From Flavobacteriales bacterium (lineage in GTDB: Bacteria > Bacteroidota > Bacteroidia > NS11-12g > UBA955): 37,091 nucleotides of DNA. The notes under the pieces are model-generated. The model saw only the letters and a program-made list of their open reading frames with translations. It was not told where the DNA came from and did no database searches. Both the position numbers and the translations under genes were made by a program. Of this stretch, positions 27,684 through 35,534 are shown piece by piece; the stretch's first letter is position 1; each line of letters opens with the position of its first letter. The stretch is from NCBI GenBank assembly GCA_947487175.1, contig CANKVM010000019.1, forward strand, positions 1 to 37,091, written 5' to 3'.

Positions 27684-28400
27684 ATGAAATTCAGATATTA
27701 TTCAACAGTGTTTTTGCTAACCATTTTAAGCCTTTTATCATGCAATTCAACCACAGCACAAGGCGTTAAAAACATTTCTACAGATGAATTTGTAGAAGCC
27801 TTGAAAAATTCAAACAAGAAAATCATATTAGATGTTCGCACACCCGAAGAATTTGCAAATAGCCACATTGACGGCTCTATAAATATGGATGTTCGTTCGG
27901 CGGAGTTTAACCAAAGAATTGCCAAATTAGATAAAGATCAACCCGTTTATGTGTATTGTCTTTCTGGGGGAAGAAGTGCAAACGCATCTAATATTTTAGC
28001 CGAAAATGGATTTAAAACTGTAAATAATATGCTTGGCGGCATTTCAAAATGGTCGGGCGAAAACAAACCCACCATCACTGCCGAAGGAGCAAGCGAAAGA
28101 GGCATGTCAGTTGAACAATTCAACGCACTTATCAATGCAAAAGACTCAGCAGTTTTTGTAGATTTCTTTGCGCCATGGTGTGCACCATGCAAAAAAATCA
28201 AAGATTATATTCCTGAGTTGCAAAATGAGTACAAAGGCAAATTGAAAGTAGTTTTAATTAATTACGACGAAAATCCCAAATTGGTAAAAGCACTTGGTGT
28301 TACTGGAATTCCGTATTTGAAAGTGATTACAGCAAAAGGTACTACGGTACTTCAGGATTTTCATACAAAAGAAGAAATACTGGCTGTATTAAACAAATAA
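27684..28400 (+). CDS. Rhodanese-thioredoxin fusion lipoprotein
   Basis: 238-residue exported protein (signal about 1-19, lipobox LLSC with Cys20). A rhodanese domain (about 28-128) carries VRTPEEF and the active loop YCLSGGRS with Cys92. A thioredoxin domain (about 140-238) carries WCAPC with Cys166/Cys169 and the cis-Pro loop GIPY (Pro210). Both active sites look intact. A periplasmic or surface thiol-disulfide or persulfide-handling role is plausible, since the rhodanese cysteine could exchange with the adjacent dithiol, but this is inference. The AlkD-like gene follows after 5 bases and is probably co-transcribed. Confidence 0.92.
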   Translation: MKFRYYSTVFLLTILSLLSCNSTTAQGVKNISTDEFVEALKNSNKKIILDVRTPEEFANSHIDGSINMDVRSAEFNQRIAKLDKDQPVYVYCLSGGRSANASNILAENGFKTVNNMLGGISKWSGENKPTITAEGASERGMSVEQFNALINAKDSAVFVDFFAPWCAPCKKIKDYIPELQNEYKGKLKVVLINYDENPKLVKALGVTGIPYLKVITAKGTTVLQDFHTKEEILAVLNK

Positions 28401-28405
28401 TACCC

Positions 28406-29083
28406 ATGCAATCTCAGTTCGAAGCGCTACACGCTTTGTTGCATTCCTATGCCGTTCCCTCAAAAAGGGAAGGAATGGAGAAATATATGAAAAACCTTTT
28501 TTCATATATTAGCGTCCCATCCCCAAATAGAAAAGAAGCCTTAGCCATTTTTAACAAAGCTTGGAAACCTGCAAATCACCAAGAACTCATCGATTGGATA
28601 ACCTTCCTTTGGAATTCTAATGAACGAGAATTTCAATATGTTGCCATGGAGCACTTTTATAAGTACCGCAAATTGTGGCTAGAATCAGACATCAATTTTA
28701 TTGAATGGATGGTGGCTACCAAAAGTTGGTGGGATACCGTAGATGCACTCGCGGCAACAATTGTAGGTGAATTTTTTAAAAAATTCCCTCAACAATTTGA
28801 ATCAAATATGTCAAAATGGATTGCAAGTGACAACATGTGGATCAACCGCACCGCCATCATTTGTCAATTGAAGTATGGTAAAAACACACAAACCAATTGG
28901 TTAGAAAAATCAATATTACCCCATACCAAATCCAAAGAATTCTTCCATCAAAAAGCCATTGGTTGGGCTTTGAGGCAATACGCCAGAACTGATTTAGATT
29001 GGGTTGTTGATTTTGTAAATTCAAACGAATTAAAGCCCCTTTCTCGACGCGAAGCTTTGAAACACCATAAGCACTTGTTATAA
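28406..29083 (+). CDS. AlkD-like DNA alkylation repair glycosylase
   Basis: 225-residue all-helical HEAT-repeat-like protein of the DNA alkylation repair family, which removes alkylated bases. The residues known from Bacillus cereus AlkD appear at the same numbers: Trp109 and Asp113 in SWWDTVDALA, and Trp187 in IGWALRQYA. This makes an active glycosylase likely. The start follows 5 bases after the rhodanese-thioredoxin stop, and there is no other promoter-like sequence. The last six bases (TTATAA) also encode the Leu-stop of the opposing reductase gene. Confidence 0.9.
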   Translation: MQSQFEALHALLHSYAVPSKREGMEKYMKNLFSYISVPSPNRKEALAIFNKAWKPANHQELIDWITFLWNSNEREFQYVAMEHFYKYRKLWLESDINFIEWMVATKSWWDTVDALAATIVGEFFKKFPQQFESNMSKWIASDNMWINRTAIICQLKYGKNTQTNWLEKSILPHTKSKEFFHQKAIGWALRQYARTDLDWVVDFVNSNELKPLSRREALKHHKHLL

Positions 29084-29989
29084 ATCGTTTCTGCCACCAA
29101 GCACAATTTGAATGCCTTCAGTTAAGCTATGCGGCGTGTATCCCAATTCTTTTCTCGCTTTGGTAATGTCTAATCCTGTAATTGGTGGACGTTTGGCAGG
29201 CTGATTCAACGTTGTACTACTCACCTTTTCAAGGTTGTCCATTGAGAAATTAAACATCCCCGCAACTTTTTCAACCAATTCATAGATATTTAAATAATCT
29301 TCACCGGCAACATTATAAATTCCTTGTGCTTTTTGACTTGCTGCCAAAAAACAACCTTGAGCCAAATCTTCAGCCAACGTTGGGGTTCTGAACTGATCAA
29401 AAACAACCTTTGCTACTTTTTTGTCTTTCAATGTGTTGTAAGCCCAAAGAATAATATTAGAACGGCTCATATCGGCAACTTGACCATACACCAAAACAGT
29501 TCTTAAAATTGACCAACTTTTGGCATGTTCAGTCACCATTTTTTCTGCCTCCAATTTACTCCAACCGTAATACGACAATGGATTTGCCTCATCGGTTTCG
29601 GTGTACATCGGTTTGGTTCCATCAAATATGAAATCGGTGCTTAAGTGCACCAAATGAAAATCCATTTCCGTTGACAATTGAGCCAATGTTTTAACAGCTT
29701 CAATATTCAACGATACACAGGCTTCCTTTTCAAATTCACAATCATCCACTTGCGTCATTGCCGCAGTATGAATTACAACATCTGGTTTATACATTTCTAA
29801 AACTTCGGCAACTTGTGCTTTGTTTTCTATGTCCATTTCTTGGTAAACATATCCTTCTTTTGAGGGATATCGGTTTGCGCCTCTGCCTGTGGCAATCAAT
29901 GTAATATCAGATTTTTGAAGATATAAATCTGTAAGTTTTTGGCCTAAAAGGCCATTACTTCCGGTTACCAATACAACTTGCGACGCCAT
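29078..29989 (-). CDS. RmlD-like NAD(P)-dependent sugar reductase (extended SDR)
   Basis: 303 residues in the dTDP-4-dehydrorhamnose reductase branch of extended SDRs: GSNGLLGQ nucleotide site (10-17), HTAAMTQVDDCE, LSTDFIFDG, and catalytic Tyr141-Lys145 in YGWSK. No other rmlABC genes are nearby, so the real substrate may not be a dTDP-sugar; many stand-alone Bacteroidota copies are annotated only as SDR or RmlD family. A near -7 box (GACATTTG on the minus strand, 30006-30013) lies 16 bases upstream. The 3' end overlaps the AlkD-like gene by 6 bases. Confidence 0.88.
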   Translation of the reverse strand: MASQVVLVTGSNGLLGQKLTDLYLQKSDITLIATGRGANRYPSKEGYVYQEMDIENKAQVAEVLEMYKPDVVIHTAAMTQVDDCEFEKEACVSLNIEAVKTLAQLSTEMDFHLVHLSTDFIFDGTKPMYTETDEANPLSYYGWSKLEAEKMVTEHAKSWSILRTVLVYGQVADMSRSNIILWAYNTLKDKKVAKVVFDQFRTPTLAEDLAQGCFLAASQKAQGIYNVAGEDYLNIYELVEKVAGMFNFSMDNLEKVSSTTLNQPAKRPPITGLDITKARKELGYTPHSLTEGIQIVLGGRNDL

Positions 29990-30070
29990 TTTTTATAATT
30001 CCCTTCAAATGTCTTATCGAATTTCTCATTCTGCAAATCGAGTTTTCCCCCAAAAGTTCAAACGATTGCG

Positions 30071-30078
30071 TATTTTTG
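30071..30078 (+). promoter_or_regulatory. -7 promoter box (TAnnTTTG)
   Basis: TATTTTTG ends 4 bases before ATG 30083. This is one of the shortest gaps in the window and implies a leaderless or nearly leaderless mRNA. Confidence 0.6.
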
Positions 30079-30082
30079 TGCC

Positions 30083-31090
30083 ATGAAATTTGTTACCTAC
30101 ATCAATCAACAAACTCCTGAAGTTGGAATTATTGTAAATGAAAAGATTTACCCTGTAAATAAAATTGACAATTCCATTCCATCTCAAATGTCTGATATTC
30201 TAAACGATTGGGATGCCAACATGGTAAAAGCGAAAGAAGTAGAAGCGCAAATTTTAACTGGAAATCACGAAACTTTATCAAGTTCTCTTGAAGGTTCTAA
30301 CCTATTGGCTCCAGTACCAAATCCTACCAGCTGCCGCGATGGTTATGCCTTCAGACAGCACGTAGCAGCAGCACGTAGAAACAGAAACGTCCCTATGATT
30401 GCTGAGTTCGATCAATATCCAATTTTCTATTTCACAAACCACAATGCCATTATGGGTCCTGGTGAAATACGTTGTATGCCCGATCATTTTCAAAAGTTAG
30501 ACTTTGAATTGGAAGTGGCTGTTGTTTTAGGTAAAAGAGGCAGAAATGTGAAAGCCGCTGATGCTGATCAATATATTGCTGGTTTCATGATCATGAACGA
30601 CATGAGTGCAAGAACCTTGCAAATGGAAGAGATGTTATTGAATCTTGGACCTGCAAAAGGAAAAGACTTCAGCACCGTAATTGGTCCTTGGTTGGTTACA
30701 CCTGATGAATTGGAATCATTTAAAGTCCCTGCAAAATCAGGACATATTGGAAATAGTTACGACCTTAAAATGAGTTGCCATGTAAATGGAATTCAAGTGA
30801 GTAGCGGTAGCGTTGGCGACATGGATTGGACATTTGCTGAAATCATTGAGCGATGTGCATACGGTGCCGATATTTTTCCTGGAGACGTTATTGGATCAGG
30901 TACTGTTGGAACAGGTTGCTTCCTAGAATTAAACGGTACAGGTTTATTAAACGATCCTAGCTTTAAGCCACAATGGTTGCAAGCTGGCGATGTTGTTACT
31001 ATGGATATTACAGCTTTGGGTCACTTGAGCAATACCATTGTAAAAGAGGATAGTGAGATGTCGCTATTGGCTCTCAAAAAAATGAACTAA
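30083..31090 (+). CDS. Fumarylacetoacetate hydrolase family protein
   Basis: 335-residue FAH-superfamily enzyme. The metal ligands are evident: Glu142 and Glu144 in FELEVAVVLG, and Asp173 in MNDMSARTLQ, with NHNAIMGPGE ahead of them. The N-terminal part has SCRDGYAFRQHV. Family members cleave C-C bonds of acylpyruvates such as fumarylacetoacetate in tyrosine and homogentisate degradation, but the superfamily is broad and no other aromatic-catabolism gene is adjacent. It converges on the AIM24 gene, with a hairpin at the junction. Confidence 0.9.
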   Translation: MKFVTYINQQTPEVGIIVNEKIYPVNKIDNSIPSQMSDILNDWDANMVKAKEVEAQILTGNHETLSSSLEGSNLLAPVPNPTSCRDGYAFRQHVAAARRNRNVPMIAEFDQYPIFYFTNHNAIMGPGEIRCMPDHFQKLDFELEVAVVLGKRGRNVKAADADQYIAGFMIMNDMSARTLQMEEMLLNLGPAKGKDFSTVIGPWLVTPDELESFKVPAKSGHIGNSYDLKMSCHVNGIQVSSGSVGDMDWTFAEIIERCAYGADIFPGDVIGSGTVGTGCFLELNGTGLLNDPSFKPQWLQAGDVVTMDITALGHLSNTIVKEDSEMSLLALKKMN

Positions 31091-31096
31091 TTTTAA

Positions 31097-31132
31097 TTTG
31101 ATGGAGTTGGATTAAAACCCATCTCCATCAAA
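31097..31132. terminator. Hairpin between convergent FAH and AIM24 genes
   Basis: TTTGATGGAG (31097-31106) and CTCCATCAAA (31123-31132) are exact reverse complements, and the stem can extend inward past one mismatch. The right arm is coding, covering the FDGDG end of the AIM24 protein. There is no clear T-tract, so termination is only suspected. Confidence 0.55.
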
Positions 31133-31912
31133 CATATTTCCGAGTCCACCTAAAATACTTCCTTCTTCTTTTCTACCGCCCATTGGTTGTCCGTAGCTTA
31201 AAATCCTACTTGCCAAACGGCTAACAGGCAAACTTTGTAACCAAACTTTTCCTGGGCCGGAAAGGGTAGCAAAAAACAATCCCTCACCACCAAAAATCGC
31301 ATTTTTAATTCCTTTTACCATTTGAATGTCGTAGTTTACAGTAGATGTAAATGCTACAATACAACCCGTATCAACTTTCAATTGTTCTCCTGGAGCCAAA
31401 TCGCGTTCCAAAATAAATCCACCTGCATGAACAAAGGCCATTCCATCACCTTCAAGCTTTTCCATGATAAAACCTTCACCACCGAATAGGCCTGTTCCAA
31501 GTTTTCGTTGAAATTCAATACCCACACTAACGCCTTTGGCTGCGCATAGAAATGCATCTTTTTGACAAATGATTTTATTTCCCAATCGAGATAAATCAAG
31601 GGCGACAATTTTACCTGCATAAGGTGCAGCAAAAGCTACTTTCTGCTTGTTGTAAACGTTATTGGTAAAAGCGGTCATGAACAAACTTTCACCCACCAAT
31701 AATCGTTTTCCGGCGCCCATCAATTTGTCGAAAAAGCCACCTGAATTTTGCTGGCTTCCATCGCCAAAAATGGTCTGCATTTCAATGCCATTATCCATAA
31801 ACATAAAACTGCCACTTTCTGCAATTACCGTTTCTTGAGGATCTAACTCAATTTCTACACACTGCATTTCTTCGCCGTGTATGTAATAATCAATTTCGTG
31901 ATTGCTCATCAT
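31112..31912 (-). CDS. AIM24/TIGR00266 family protein
   Basis: 266-residue beta-rich protein of the AIM24 family (TRAP-like fold). Typical segments are [47 protein letters not shown] and [22 protein letters not shown]. There is no signal peptide and no membrane helix. Bacterial members have no settled function; yeast AIM24 is mitochondrial. Start at ATG 31912 or the adjacent ATG 31909. A 16-base perfect palindrome lies 3 bases upstream. Confidence 0.85.
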   Translation of the reverse strand: MMSNHEIDYYIHGEEMQCVEIELDPQETVIAESGSFMFMDNGIEMQTIFGDGSQQNSGGFFDKLMGAGKRLLVGESLFMTAFTNNVYNKQKVAFAAPYAGKIVALDLSRLGNKIICQKDAFLCAAKGVSVGIEFQRKLGTGLFGGEGFIMEKLEGDGMAFVHAGGFILERDLAPGEQLKVDTGCIVAFTSTVNYDIQMVKGIKNAIFGGEGLFFATLSGPGKVWLQSLPVSRLASRILSYGQPMGGRKEEGSILGGLGNMFDGDGF

Positions 31913-31915
31913 ATA

Positions 31916-31931
31916 TCTTCAAATTTGAAGA
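31916..31931. repeat. Perfect 16-base palindrome upstream of the AIM24 gene
   Basis: TCTTCAAATTTGAAGA is its own reverse complement and ends 3 bases before ATG 31912. It lies where the leader or promoter should be and might be an operator or a small leader hairpin. No good TAnnTTTG box is seen here. The remainder of the 71-base gap is plain AT-rich sequence. Confidence 0.5.
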
Positions 31932-31983
31932 AAAAATTTGAAAATTAAAAAGACAATCGTCAAATGATAAAAATATTCGATAA

Positions 31984-34284
31984 TTAAAACCAGTAAACCA
32001 GTTTTGCAGCAATGCTTCTGCCTTGTGCCATCCAAGATTCGGTGAGTGCATTTGGTGTCAATGCAAATTGTTTCCAATTTTGAGAGAATACAATAAAGAT
32101 ATCACTCATTGGTCTATAACGCCATTGGAATCTTAAGTTCATATTCATAAGCTCTTTTTGAGCATTCAATTGCCAATAACCAGTAACATACATTGTGGTA
32201 TTTAAGCTGTGCTCAATTTTCAATCCAACCAAATCAATATTGTACAAACCACTGTCCCTCAAATCAATTCTAATTCTTTGGAAATTCGATGAAATAAACC
32301 ACTTAGGTAATTTCTTTTTCCCAATTCCAGGAACACGGTAATTCAATGTGGCATTAAATTCATTTTTATAACCAATAAAATATTTACCAGTTGTAAATTC
32401 AACGGAAGCTGTGATTGGCTTTCTACTATTCGTTGTAAACTCAGTATGCCAGTTAAGCCAATTAAATTGGCCAGTAAAATAACCACCCCCTGGCAAGTCT
32501 ACTGGTGCAAAAGGCAAAAATAGTCTATAATATTCGTGATCCAAACTCGTATGTATCACTGCGCTATTTTGAAAATTAAAGTCAAAACCTATTTCTGAAT
32601 TTGACTCTGTAGGATCAAACATACTATCGTAATAACTTGAATTATATACCACCACAGAAATATTATTGATGGTTTTATTGTTACGGGGATAATAGGTGTA
32701 TTTAACTTCAGGTTCCAATCGCCAATAATCAAGCTTTTTGATTTTGTTTGTTGAGGGATCATAATTATCGACCCTAGGAACAAATCCACTCCTTGCTTTA
32801 AAATGTTTGCTCACGTATTCATGATTCCACATGAACATCCAATTTAGCGATTTACGAAGAAGCCAGGTTGCATGAGAATATCCCATTGCATTTGATAGCC
32901 CTGGATAAAAAGACTTCATTACAAAACCCTTACCTGCCCATGTGTTGCCCTTAGTAAGTAAATTATACTCTAAACCTAAAATGCTGTTATAATCAGACTT
33001 CTGGCTCAGCTTGCCAGAATCGGCAAATTTCTTTCCTAGAATAACATCATTCACGAAAATCATTCCAATATTTGAAGAATTAAATACCTTCTTCTGAAAT
33101 GCCAAGACGGTGTAATTTGAACGATTAATGGGTGTATTGTGTTTGCCAACAACTTCATCGGTGGTTAAATTCATTGCACCCAGTCTCAAACCATTTCCAT
33201 ATTTCCCAGAAATGCGTAAACCATACAATATTGGAATATTGCCATCATATTGATCATTTAATCCAATCCGCCTGGAGAAAAACGGTCTAATTTGCCTGAA
33301 ACCAAAGTTGGCAAATAGATCACTATTTTCAATAAAGAACTGACGGCGTTCAGGAAAATATAAACTATACCTTGTTAGATTTAATTGCTGCACATCGACA
33401 TCTACGTTTGCAAAGTCGGGATTCACCGTTATATCCAAATTCAAACTCGATGTAACACTAATTTTGGCATCCATTCCAATTTTCGGTGAATTTGTAAATC
33501 TGGCTCCAGGTCCAGTGGAAAGAAAATTACCACTAACATAAGGAATAAGTACAAACTTCTTCGTTTTTACTTGCAACGGTTTACTCCAAATCAAAGAATC
33601 TGAAAATACCAATGAACTGATATTGAAATTCCTTGGAACACGCACATAGCTGCTAATTTCATTGTTTCTGTAATCTATTCTTGAAACATTAAAGCTCCAA
33701 ACTTTTGAGCCTGTTGTAAACCTGATACTCGAAAAGGGAATGGCCATTTCGGCAATCCAAAAACTATCAGAAATTTTAGTTTCACTAAACCAAACCTGGT
33801 CCCATGCAGTTGTAACGCCCATGGTACCACCGTTCTCAATGGCTCCTTCTCTTTGAGCATTATGCGGAGTCACCCCAAAAGAAAACCCATTCTGACCATC
33901 TAAAAAGGGAGAAATAGTTAAAATGACTGCATCGTTTGTCATTACACTAAAATCTCGCTTTAAACTCTGAACTACAAATGGTTTATGGCTATTTTTATTC
34001 TCGCAGATGAAAGCAGCGTAAATGAACTTATCATCATATGCCAATTCGAAATTTGTTTGCGTTTGTGATACAGAAGTATCATATGGGTAATGCTGTATAA
34101 AACGATGATTACCCGTTCTTGTTTTCAAGCCATTCCAAATGGTTTCATTTAAAACACCATCAACCTTAATTTGCTCTTGAATAAAATGAACTTGAAGTGG
34201 TTTGGATTTTTGATTGTCAGAATACTGAGCTTTTAACCCACAGAAAAAGAATATAACAAAGATAAAAAAAACAAACTTTTTCAT
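31984..34284 (-). CDS. DUF5916 outer membrane protein with CBM9-like N-terminal domain
   Basis: 766 residues: signal peptide (about 1-19), an N-terminal carbohydrate-binding family 9-like domain (about 25-200; DGVLNETIWNGL, LAYDDKFIYAAFICEN), and a long beta-barrel-like C-terminal region with SLNLDITVNPDFANVDVD, FPERRQFFIENSDLF and a C-terminal Trp-Phe. This architecture matches the DUF5916 family of Bacteroidota, whose role is unknown; ligand binding or surface glycan handling is only a guess. The ATG overlaps the stop of the upstream transglycosylase-like gene in TAATG, so the products are probably made together. Confidence 0.87.
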   Translation of the reverse strand: MKKFVFFIFVIFFFCGLKAQYSDNQKSKPLQVHFIQEQIKVDGVLNETIWNGLKTRTGNHRFIQHYPYDTSVSQTQTNFELAYDDKFIYAAFICENKNSHKPFVVQSLKRDFSVMTNDAVILTISPFLDGQNGFSFGVTPHNAQREGAIENGGTMGVTTAWDQVWFSETKISDSFWIAEMAIPFSSIRFTTGSKVWSFNVSRIDYRNNEISSYVRVPRNFNISSLVFSDSLIWSKPLQVKTKKFVLIPYVSGNFLSTGPGARFTNSPKIGMDAKISVTSSLNLDITVNPDFANVDVDVQQLNLTRYSLYFPERRQFFIENSDLFANFGFRQIRPFFSRRIGLNDQYDGNIPILYGLRISGKYGNGLRLGAMNLTTDEVVGKHNTPINRSNYTVLAFQKKVFNSSNIGMIFVNDVILGKKFADSGKLSQKSDYNSILGLEYNLLTKGNTWAGKGFVMKSFYPGLSNAMGYSHATWLLRKSLNWMFMWNHEYVSKHFKARSGFVPRVDNYDPSTNKIKKLDYWRLEPEVKYTYYPRNNKTINNISVVVYNSSYYDSMFDPTESNSEIGFDFNFQNSAVIHTSLDHEYYRLFLPFAPVDLPGGGYFTGQFNWLNWHTEFTTNSRKPITASVEFTTGKYFIGYKNEFNATLNYRVPGIGKKKLPKWFISSNFQRIRIDLRDSGLYNIDLVGLKIEHSLNTTMYVTGYWQLNAQKELMNMNLRFQWRYRPMSDIFIVFSQNWKQFALTPNALTESWMAQGRSIAAKLVYWF

Positions 34285-35534
34285 TAATCCTGTTCGGCAA
34301 TATTTCGCTTTTCTAAAATAGTTAAACTATTCAAATTCGTGTAAAAAGCCTTTTTGCTGGCATACACATAAAATTTAAGCGAACGGCCCAAAGTCAATTC
34401 GTTTCCACGAATTCTGTTCCAAGAGCGCAGTTGCGTTGGCGTACAGTCAAAAATATCAGTCAATGTAAATAGGCCATCGCCCTTTTTCACTGAATAATAA
34501 ACCCAAATTTTTCGGTCTGCTAGCGGTTTTGGTATTACTGTACTTTCAACATCATGAGGTTCCTCTGATGTTTTCAAAATTGTAACAGTGTCATTGTTTT
34601 CCAAAATCTCAACCATGGTATCATATTCAATAGGTTTTACCGGTTTAACTATTAACCAATAATTAATTGAATCTTTTTTAGCCCTGAATTTAGAGACCAT
34701 TTTTTTCGGCATTCTAAAAACAAAAGCTTTTCCCATATAAGGCACATAGTCTGTTTTCAATGAGGGATTTAAATTTCTCAAATCATTTACAGAAACATCA
34801 AAATGCTCTTGGATTACGGTAAAAGGCAATATTTGAGTTACAGAAGAAACTGTGTCTGAAACAATTTGCTTAAATTCAGTTTCTCTAATTTCACCTTCTT
34901 CAATGCAATAATTTAAGGCAACCATAGCCGAATAAAATTGTATTACAGGAATTCTTTCTTGAGGTTCTAACAACAAATAAATTTTATTAAAATCTAAAGA
35001 ACCCGCAGTATGAATAACTTGATTTAATCGTGCAGGTCCAATTTTGAAAGCGGTAATGACTTTAAGCCAATCGCCATAAATCGTATATAAGTCTTTTAAA
35101 TAGCGGCAAGCGGCAACATCGGCGGCATTTGGATCTCTGCGTTCATCGTATAACGCCATTTGCACCAAGCCATATTTTTTTGCAATCAAATACGACAAAG
35201 GCCACATTCCTGAAAAACCAGATTCATCTTTGTATCTTGTTTCAAAACCAGTATTTCCCGCGGGAATCATTGCTACAAACCAAGGCAAATCGTATTTTCT
35301 GCGAACTGCATCAATGTGTGTGCTGTAATATTTATATCTACCCAAAACAATGGAAGTTCCACCGTTTTCATTCATTAACCAGTCTTTGGTGGTTTGTTCA
35401 ATTTCTTGATTGTAGAAAAAAGGAACTCCCCTGCTTTCTAGTTTTTTGATTTCCTTTTCAACTTTTACAGATTGCGCACCCAATGCGCTCCACAAAAGAG
35501 AAGCCAATAATAAAAACTTAAATCCTTGCTTCAT
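34284..35534 (-). CDS. Lytic transglycosylase-like LysM protein with altered catalytic site
   Basis: 416 residues from ATG 35534, which overlaps the gatA stop as TAATG; an alternative GTG at 35543 adds three residues. A signal peptide (about 1-20, ending LGAQ) precedes an SLT/MltD-like domain (about 65-180) with the family landmarks SGMWPLSYLIAKKYGL, YDERRDPNAADVAACRYLKDL and AFKIGPARLNQVI. A C-terminal LysM follows (about 346-390, VKKGDGLFTLTDIFD), with a weaker LysM-like stretch near 240-277. The catalytic Glu expected in a PxxESxF-type motif is Asn94 here (PAGNTGF), and the AYNxG loop reads AFKIG. It may be a non-catalytic peptidoglycan-binding scaffold. The Asn codon AAT is unambiguous on the minus strand. 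Confidence 0.82.
   Translation of the reverse strand: MKQGFKFLLLASLLWSALGAQSVKVEKEIKKLESRGVPFFYNQEIEQTTKDWLMNENGGTSIVLGRYKYYSTHIDAVRRKYDLPWFVAMIPAGNTGFETRYKDESGFSGMWPLSYLIAKKYGLVQMALYDERRDPNAADVAACRYLKDLYTIYGDWLKVITAFKIGPARLNQVIHTAGSLDFNKIYLLLEPQERIPVIQFYSAMVALNYCIEEGEIRETEFKQIVSDTVSSVTQILPFTVIQEHFDVSVNDLRNLNPSLKTDYVPYMGKAFVFRMPKKMVSKFRAKKDSINYWLIVKPVKPIEYDTMVEILENNDTVTILKTSEEPHDVESTVIPKPLADRKIWVYYSVKKGDGLFTLTDIFDCTPTQLRSWNRIRGNELTLGRSLKFYVYASKKAFYTNLNSLTILEKRNIAEQD

Larger units (their letters stand above)
2847..32758. repeat. Dispersed octamer family TTGAGGGA / TCCCTCAA, 18 copies
   Basis: Plus-strand TTGAGGGA begins at 3544, 4290, 11157, 11624, 21468, 23810, 29860 and 32751. The reverse complement TCCCTCAA begins at 2847, 11611, 13336, 13573, 21032, 22812, 25296, 28456, 28785 and 32255. 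Six further sites differ only in the first base (7945, 8574, 10684, 13074, 31281 and 34763, all approximate). Orientation is balanced relative to both chromosome strand and gene strand. The two at 11611/11624 form a terminator stem. Positions were found by eye and a few copies could be missed. Confidence 0.8.

Noticed and set aside
28455-28471. TTCCCT-CAAAA-AGGGAA hairpin early in the AlkD-like gene
   Set aside because: It has only a six-pair stem inside coding sequence, with no T-tract; it is probably incidental to the octamer copy there.
2847-32758. Reading the TTGAGGGA octamer as a Chi or KOPS site
   Set aside because: Those signals are strongly strand-biased relative to replication; here orientation is nearly equal (8 plus, 10 minus), though one window cannot exclude a nearby replication boundary.
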